Assembly (NCBI GenBank): GCA_002840715.1
Contig: PHBW01000009.1
Location: 108,489-172,488, forward strand
DNA length: 64,000 nucleotides
Origin: Chloroflexi bacterium HGW-Chloroflexi-4
GTDB taxonomy: Bacteria > Chloroflexota > Anaerolineae > Anaerolineales > Anaerolineaceae
Reading direction: 5' to 3'
Made by a program: the position numbers and the translations under genes. The notes under the pieces were generated by a model. The model made no database searches, had not been told where the DNA came from, and was given only the letters and a program-made list of their open reading frames with translations. Below, piece by piece: positions 60,617 to 64,000 of the stretch. Numbering within the stretch: position 1 is the first letter of the stretch; every line of letters starts with the position of its first letter.

Positions 60617-61072
60617 ATGTTGTCAAAAGATTTTGTCAAATTTTTAATCCGTGCCAAGCAAAACACCTACGCTTCAGGCAAACCGGCAGACCAGACTTCA
60701 CGTCCGCTTTCGCACGACATGCAATATGAAGAAGCGCCTTTCCTTTATATCGACACATGGTTGGGCGGTTTTCACTTCATTGGTGAAGAAGCGGTTTGGC
60801 ACAAAGGCGCCGCAGTTTGGGGAATGAATTATTACGGCAAAATGTTGACAGAACAAGTGCCGGATGGGTTCAGCCACTTTCTTAAAGCTTCCCTATCCAA
60901 TGCGCCAACAGAAGCGCCCTACCGGGGACCTTCGATCTACATCGAAGACGATTTCGAGTATCATTGTTCGTGGAGGGGCGCGCTCACCTCATTTGAGGGT
61001 GAAGAGGCTATCTCTTACAAAAAACAGGTCATTTACCGTTTAAGTTTTCACGGCGGTGAAATTCGCGAATAA
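60617..61072 (+). CDS. DUF5680 family protein
   Basis: A 151-residue protein. The pattern FLIRAKQNTYASG, YIDTWLGGFHFIGEEAVWHKGAAVWGMNYYG and SIYIEDDFEYHCSWRG matches DUF5680, a family of unknown function often found next to small-molecule enzymes. ATG 60617 has a GAGGG site; the longer frame from 60569 is not favoured. It is followed 17 bases later by the phzF-like gene. Confidence 0.82.
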   Translation: MLSKDFVKFLIRAKQNTYASGKPADQTSRPLSHDMQYEEAPFLYIDTWLGGFHFIGEEAVWHKGAAVWGMNYYGKMLTEQVPDGFSHFLKASLSNAPTEAPYRGPSIYIEDDFEYHCSWRGALTSFEGEEAISYKKQVIYRLSFHGGEIRE

Positions 61073-61089
61073 TCTTTGCGGAGGACTGC

Positions 61090-61881
61090 ATGTCAATACC
61101 CATTTATCAGGTGGATGCTTTTACAGACAGGTTGTTTGCTGGCAATCCTGCAGCTGTGGTGGTGTTGGAACAGCAGGCTGAGACAGAATGGATGCAATCC
61201 GTTGCACGTGAAATGAACCTGTCTGAGACTGCTTTTGTCCATCCACAGCAGGGAGGCTATCATCTTCAGTGGTTCACTCCGCAGGTCGAAGTGGATTTAT
61301 GCGGGCATGCCACTCTGGCGACTGCTCATATTCTCTGGCAGACGAGCTTGGTGAACACTATCGACTCCATCCGCTTTTTCACCCGCTCGGGCTGGCTCAC
61401 GGCCTCCCAACGCAGTGACTTGATCGAAATGGATTTCCCCTCTGCACCGGTCGTACCGATGGATGTTTCGGAAGAAATCATCACTGCTGTTGGCGGTCGA
61501 CCTGATAATTCATATATGAGTCGCGATAAATGGTTGTTTGAATATGCAAATGAAAGCATTATTCGCAATCTCAAACCCGATTTTGCTGCTTTAAAGCAGC
61601 GCACTGGAAGGGCTTTGGCCGTGACTGCGCCGTCATCTACACCGGCATTCGATTTTGTCTCCCGCTATTTCGCCCCCTGGATTGGTATTGACGAAGATCC
61701 GGTCACTGGGTCCGCACACTGCATTTTGGGACCGTATTGGGCGCAAAAGCTCGGCAAAAACCATATGACCGCATTTCAAGCTTCTGAACGCGGTGGTATT
61801 GTGTATGTGAGAATCAGCGGCGACCGCACTTATGTGGGCGGCAAAGCGGTGACCGTATTTTCAGGTAAGCTGGGTTCATAG
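61090..61881 (+). CDS. PhzF family isomerase-like protein
   Basis: A 263-residue PhzF/diaminopimelate-epimerase-fold protein. IYQVDAFTDRLFAGNPAAVV, the glutamate in NLSETAFV, LCGHATLATAH and GIDEDPVTGSAHC are all family signatures. It probably catalyses a proton-shift isomerisation of an unknown metabolite; no phenazine genes are nearby. Confidence 0.88.
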   Translation: MSIPIYQVDAFTDRLFAGNPAAVVVLEQQAETEWMQSVAREMNLSETAFVHPQQGGYHLQWFTPQVEVDLCGHATLATAHILWQTSLVNTIDSIRFFTRSGWLTASQRSDLIEMDFPSAPVVPMDVSEEIITAVGGRPDNSYMSRDKWLFEYANESIIRNLKPDFAALKQRTGRALAVTAPSSTPAFDFVSRYFAPWIGIDEDPVTGSAHCILGPYWAQKLGKNHMTAFQASERGGIVYVRISGDRTYVGGKAVTVFSGKLGS

Positions 61882-61889
61882 GGTATTTC

Positions 61890-62795
61890 ATGTCTACTAA
61901 CATTTTTGATGTTGTAGTGGTAGGAAACGTAGGCATTGACACCAATGTATTTTTTCAATCAAGTGAAATTGATTTTTCTGTTGAAGCCAATTTCACTGAA
62001 AATATTGATGTGTTAGGTCAGGCTGGTGGATATGCGAGCCGCGGATATGCCCGGCTTGGGGCGTCAACTGCATTTTTAGGCTGTGTCGGTGCAGATTTTT
62101 CAGGTGACTACATTAAAAAGGTATTTACTCAGGAAAGGATCAACATCGAAGGTGTATTTGTTGATCCAGCAGGCACCAGCCGCAGTATCAATTTCATGTA
62201 CCGCAGCGGCCAACGAAAAAACTTTTACGACGGCAAGAGCCACATGAAAATAGACCCGCCATTGGATGTTGCTTCCAGGATAATTTCAGGCGCAAGATTG
62301 GCCCATTTCAACATCCCCAATTGGGCGCGTGACCTGCTTCCTCTCGCAAAGCAATTGGGCGTGATCATTGCCTGCGATGTTCAAGATGTCGTGGAAGTTG
62401 AAGACCCTTACCGGACTGATTTTGTAAAAATGGCTGATATATTGTTTTTTTCGGCGGCCAACCATCCTGATCCTGCCCCTTTAATGTATGCTTATTTGCA
62501 AAAGAATCCGTCTCTCGTGATTGTTTCAGGCATGGGCGAAAAGGGGTGTGCACTCGGAACCAGCGGCGGTGTCCAATATTTTCCACCAGTGTCAATCGAC
62601 CTGCCTGTGGTCGACACCAACGGCGCCGGAGATGCCCTAGCTGTTGGATTTTTGACCAGTCACGTTTTGGATGGGCGTTCACTTGAAGAATCTATCCACC
62701 GAGGACAAATCTCAGCCCGTTACAAATGTGCTCAACGGGCGACTTCAAATTGCATGATCACCAGGGATCTACTGGATCATTATCAAGGGAGGTAA
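61890..62795 (+). CDS. PfkB family sugar kinase
   Basis: A 301-residue ribokinase-type kinase. GQAGGYASRGYARLG is motif 1 and VVDTNGAGDALAVGFL motif 2, with the catalytic aspartate. Substrate could be a sugar, nucleoside or similar alcohol. Some residues in the sugar-binding N terminus are unusual, so a name such as ribokinase would be unsafe. It precedes the esterase gene by 2 bases. Confidence 0.85.
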   Translation: MSTNIFDVVVVGNVGIDTNVFFQSSEIDFSVEANFTENIDVLGQAGGYASRGYARLGASTAFLGCVGADFSGDYIKKVFTQERINIEGVFVDPAGTSRSINFMYRSGQRKNFYDGKSHMKIDPPLDVASRIISGARLAHFNIPNWARDLLPLAKQLGVIIACDVQDVVEVEDPYRTDFVKMADILFFSAANHPDPAPLMYAYLQKNPSLVIVSGMGEKGCALGTSGGVQYFPPVSIDLPVVDTNGAGDALAVGFLTSHVLDGRSLEESIHRGQISARYKCAQRATSNCMITRDLLDHYQGR

Positions 62796-62797
62796 CG

Positions 62798-63634
62798 ATG
62801 ACTTCATTTGCTTTTCTTGACCTGGTTGGAAATATTGAGCGTCTGGATCCGTTTGTCTCAAGTTTTGTCATCCCGCGCATTGTAGATGTCTGGACTCCTC
62901 CCCAATACGAAAAAGACAAAGATCAGAAATTCGCCGTACTTTACATGCATGACGGTCAAAATCTCTTTGATCCTTCCACATCAAAAATGAGTCACGTCGA
63001 TTGGGGAATAGATGAAACGATTACCCAGTTGATGTGTGAGTCAAAAATCCGACCAACCATCGTTGTGGGCGTCTGGTCTACTGAAAAACGGATGTTGGAA
63101 TACATGCCACAAAAACTCCCTCACACCTTGGCTTTTCATCAAATGGTGTTTCAAATGAAACGTCAAGAAAAAGGTGAATTAAATTCAGATAATTATTTGA
63201 AATTTATGGTTGAAGAATTAAAACCATACATCGATGCCCATTTTCGCACTTTGCCAGACGTGTCAAACACCTTCATCATGGGTTCCAGCATGGGGGGATT
63301 GATCTCCTTGTATGCCTTATGCGAATACCCTCAGGTTTTCTTCGGCGCGGGCTGTGTTTCTACACATTTCCCAATTGGACGAGGTATCACGCTCAAATAT
63401 CTGCAAGATCACCTTCCAGACCCGGAAACGCATAAGTTTTATTTTGATTACGGCACTAAAACACTTGATCGAACCTATGAGACTTATCAAAACAAAGCTG
63501 ACAAAATACTAAAAGACAATGGCTTTATCATTAATGAGAATTGGATCACCCGAAAATTTGAAGGTCACATTCACAGCGAAACGGATTGGCGAAAACGAGT
63601 GCATATTCCGCTGGAATTCCTGTTGAAAGAATAG
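62798..63634 (+). CDS. esterase, alpha/beta-hydrolase (EsteraseD/Fes type)
   Basis: A 278-residue alpha/beta hydrolase. VDVWTPPQYEKDKDQKFAVLYMHDGQNLFDP is the typical start, GSSMGG (nucleophilic serine, near 168) the elbow and H in EGHIHSETDW the catalytic histidine. The family includes ferri-siderophore and carbohydrate esterases. ATG 62798 with GGGAGG is clearly the start; the longer open frame overlaps the kinase. Confidence 0.85.
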   Translation: MTSFAFLDLVGNIERLDPFVSSFVIPRIVDVWTPPQYEKDKDQKFAVLYMHDGQNLFDPSTSKMSHVDWGIDETITQLMCESKIRPTIVVGVWSTEKRMLEYMPQKLPHTLAFHQMVFQMKRQEKGELNSDNYLKFMVEELKPYIDAHFRTLPDVSNTFIMGSSMGGLISLYALCEYPQVFFGAGCVSTHFPIGRGITLKYLQDHLPDPETHKFYFDYGTKTLDRTYETYQNKADKILKDNGFIINENWITRKFEGHIHSETDWRKRVHIPLEFLLKE

Positions 63635-63643
63635 GAGGTAATC

Positions 63644-64000
63644 ATGTTGAATATCTTACCTTTTGTTGAAACATCAACAGAACCTTCTGTTCGGTACAGT
63701 TACAACAAGAATTATCTTCAACTAAACGAAAAATCGCCAGAAATGCTTCAGCTCAGTCAGGAGATTAAAAATTCTCCCCGAGTGCAGACCATGCTTAACT
63801 CAAGAAATTCGCAAGGCAAATTCCCCTGGCATGCCTATCAGAAATGGAGCGGCTCCTTTTGGACATTTCTTGTCCTGGCAGACCTGGGTTATCCACTTGG
63901 TGATGAAGCATTGATACCGTTAAGAGAACAAATACTGGAATGGCTTTTAGATCCACACCGGTTGAAGGCCATCCCTTTCATCAATGGACGTTGGCGGCGC
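63644..64000 (+). CDS. partial gene, squalene-cyclase-like alpha/alpha-toroid protein (tentative)
   Basis: A frame opens at ATG 63644 with an AGGAGG site and runs to the window edge (119 codons, no stop). KFPWHAYQKWSGSFWTFLVLADLGYP and EALIPLREQILEWLLDPHRL look like the start of uncharacterised squalene-hopene-cyclase/prenyltransferase-like toroid proteins. That match is from memory of sequence style only, and the rest of the gene is needed to confirm it. Confidence 0.4.
   Translation, partial: MLNILPFVETSTEPSVRYSYNKNYLQLNEKSPEMLQLSQEIKNSPRVQTMLNSRNSQGKFPWHAYQKWSGSFWTFLVLADLGYPLGDEALIPLREQILEWLLDPHRLKAIPFINGRWRR

Noticed and set aside
1-64000. tRNA, rRNA or origin sequences
   Set aside because: I saw no cloverleaf, rRNA stretch or cluster of DnaA boxes by eye; a covariance search could still find a short RNA in the gaps 28155-28639 and 23275-23661.

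Overview
The window looks like chromosomal backbone of an anaerobic, free-living bacterium of the Chloroflexota, most likely class Anaerolineae. This is inferred from gene content and protein style: an archaeal-type AspRS, M42 peptidases, a TadE/TadG secretion-type cassette, a DnaB-DnaD-DnaC-like replication operon and Thr/Pro-rich surface proteins. I could not run a phylogeny. About 57 protein genes fill nearly the whole window on both strands. I found no rRNA, tRNA, CRISPR array, intact insertion sequence or prophage.

Layout. 1-5.5 kb: RIO-family kinase, CDF-like membrane protein, HIT protein, nitroreductase, GNAT acetyltransferase, lipoprotein, adenosine deaminase, STAS-like protein. 5.6-10.2 kb: a nucleotide-sugar epimerase, then a tight operon of alkyladenine glycosylase, thiamine-diphosphate E1 alpha, E1 beta and a protein that joins a lipoyl domain and an E3-binding domain to a PglD/NeuD-type sugar acyltransferase. 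10.4-16.5 kb: bactofilin, CPBP-like protein, ProRS, DegT aminotransferase, PH-like membrane protein, DUF92. 16.6-22.5 kb: two successive TadE-TadE-TadG-like cassettes. 22.6-27.7 kb: an atypical response regulator, then bifunctional nuclease family protein, DnaB, DnaD-like protein and a loader with two AAA+ domains. 27.7-31.3 kb: MscL with a zinc ribbon, MFS transporter, secreted repeat protein, bacteriohemerythrin.

31.4-39.4 kb (minus strand): a TPR protein, DNA polymerase I, and a receiver/repeat protein that is split by a 4-bp duplication and ends in a domain resembling a catalytically dead IS200-type (Y1/HUH) transposase. 39.5-43 kb: WecC, WecB and a glycosyltransferase, for ManNAcA-type surface polysaccharide. 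43-49 kb (minus strand): three M42 peptidases in a row, a Thr/Pro-rich anchored protein, and a ChlI/ChlD-like chelatase pair joined by a textbook -1 frameshift signal. 49.2-56.1 kb: two DUF4190 proteins, B12-binding protein and MeaB, AspRS, GNAT, PRPP synthetase, MutM. 56.1-64 kb: the principal sigma factor, DUF177, RdgB, histidine phosphatase, RarA, and a run of DUF5680, PhzF, PfkB kinase, esterase and a truncated protein at the window edge.

The most unusual items are the lipoyl-NeuD fusion beside E1 alpha/beta (a possible route for passing an acyl group from a 2-oxoacid directly to an amino sugar), the transposase-derived domain in a signalling protein, the chelatase frameshift cassette and the double-AAA+ helicase loader.
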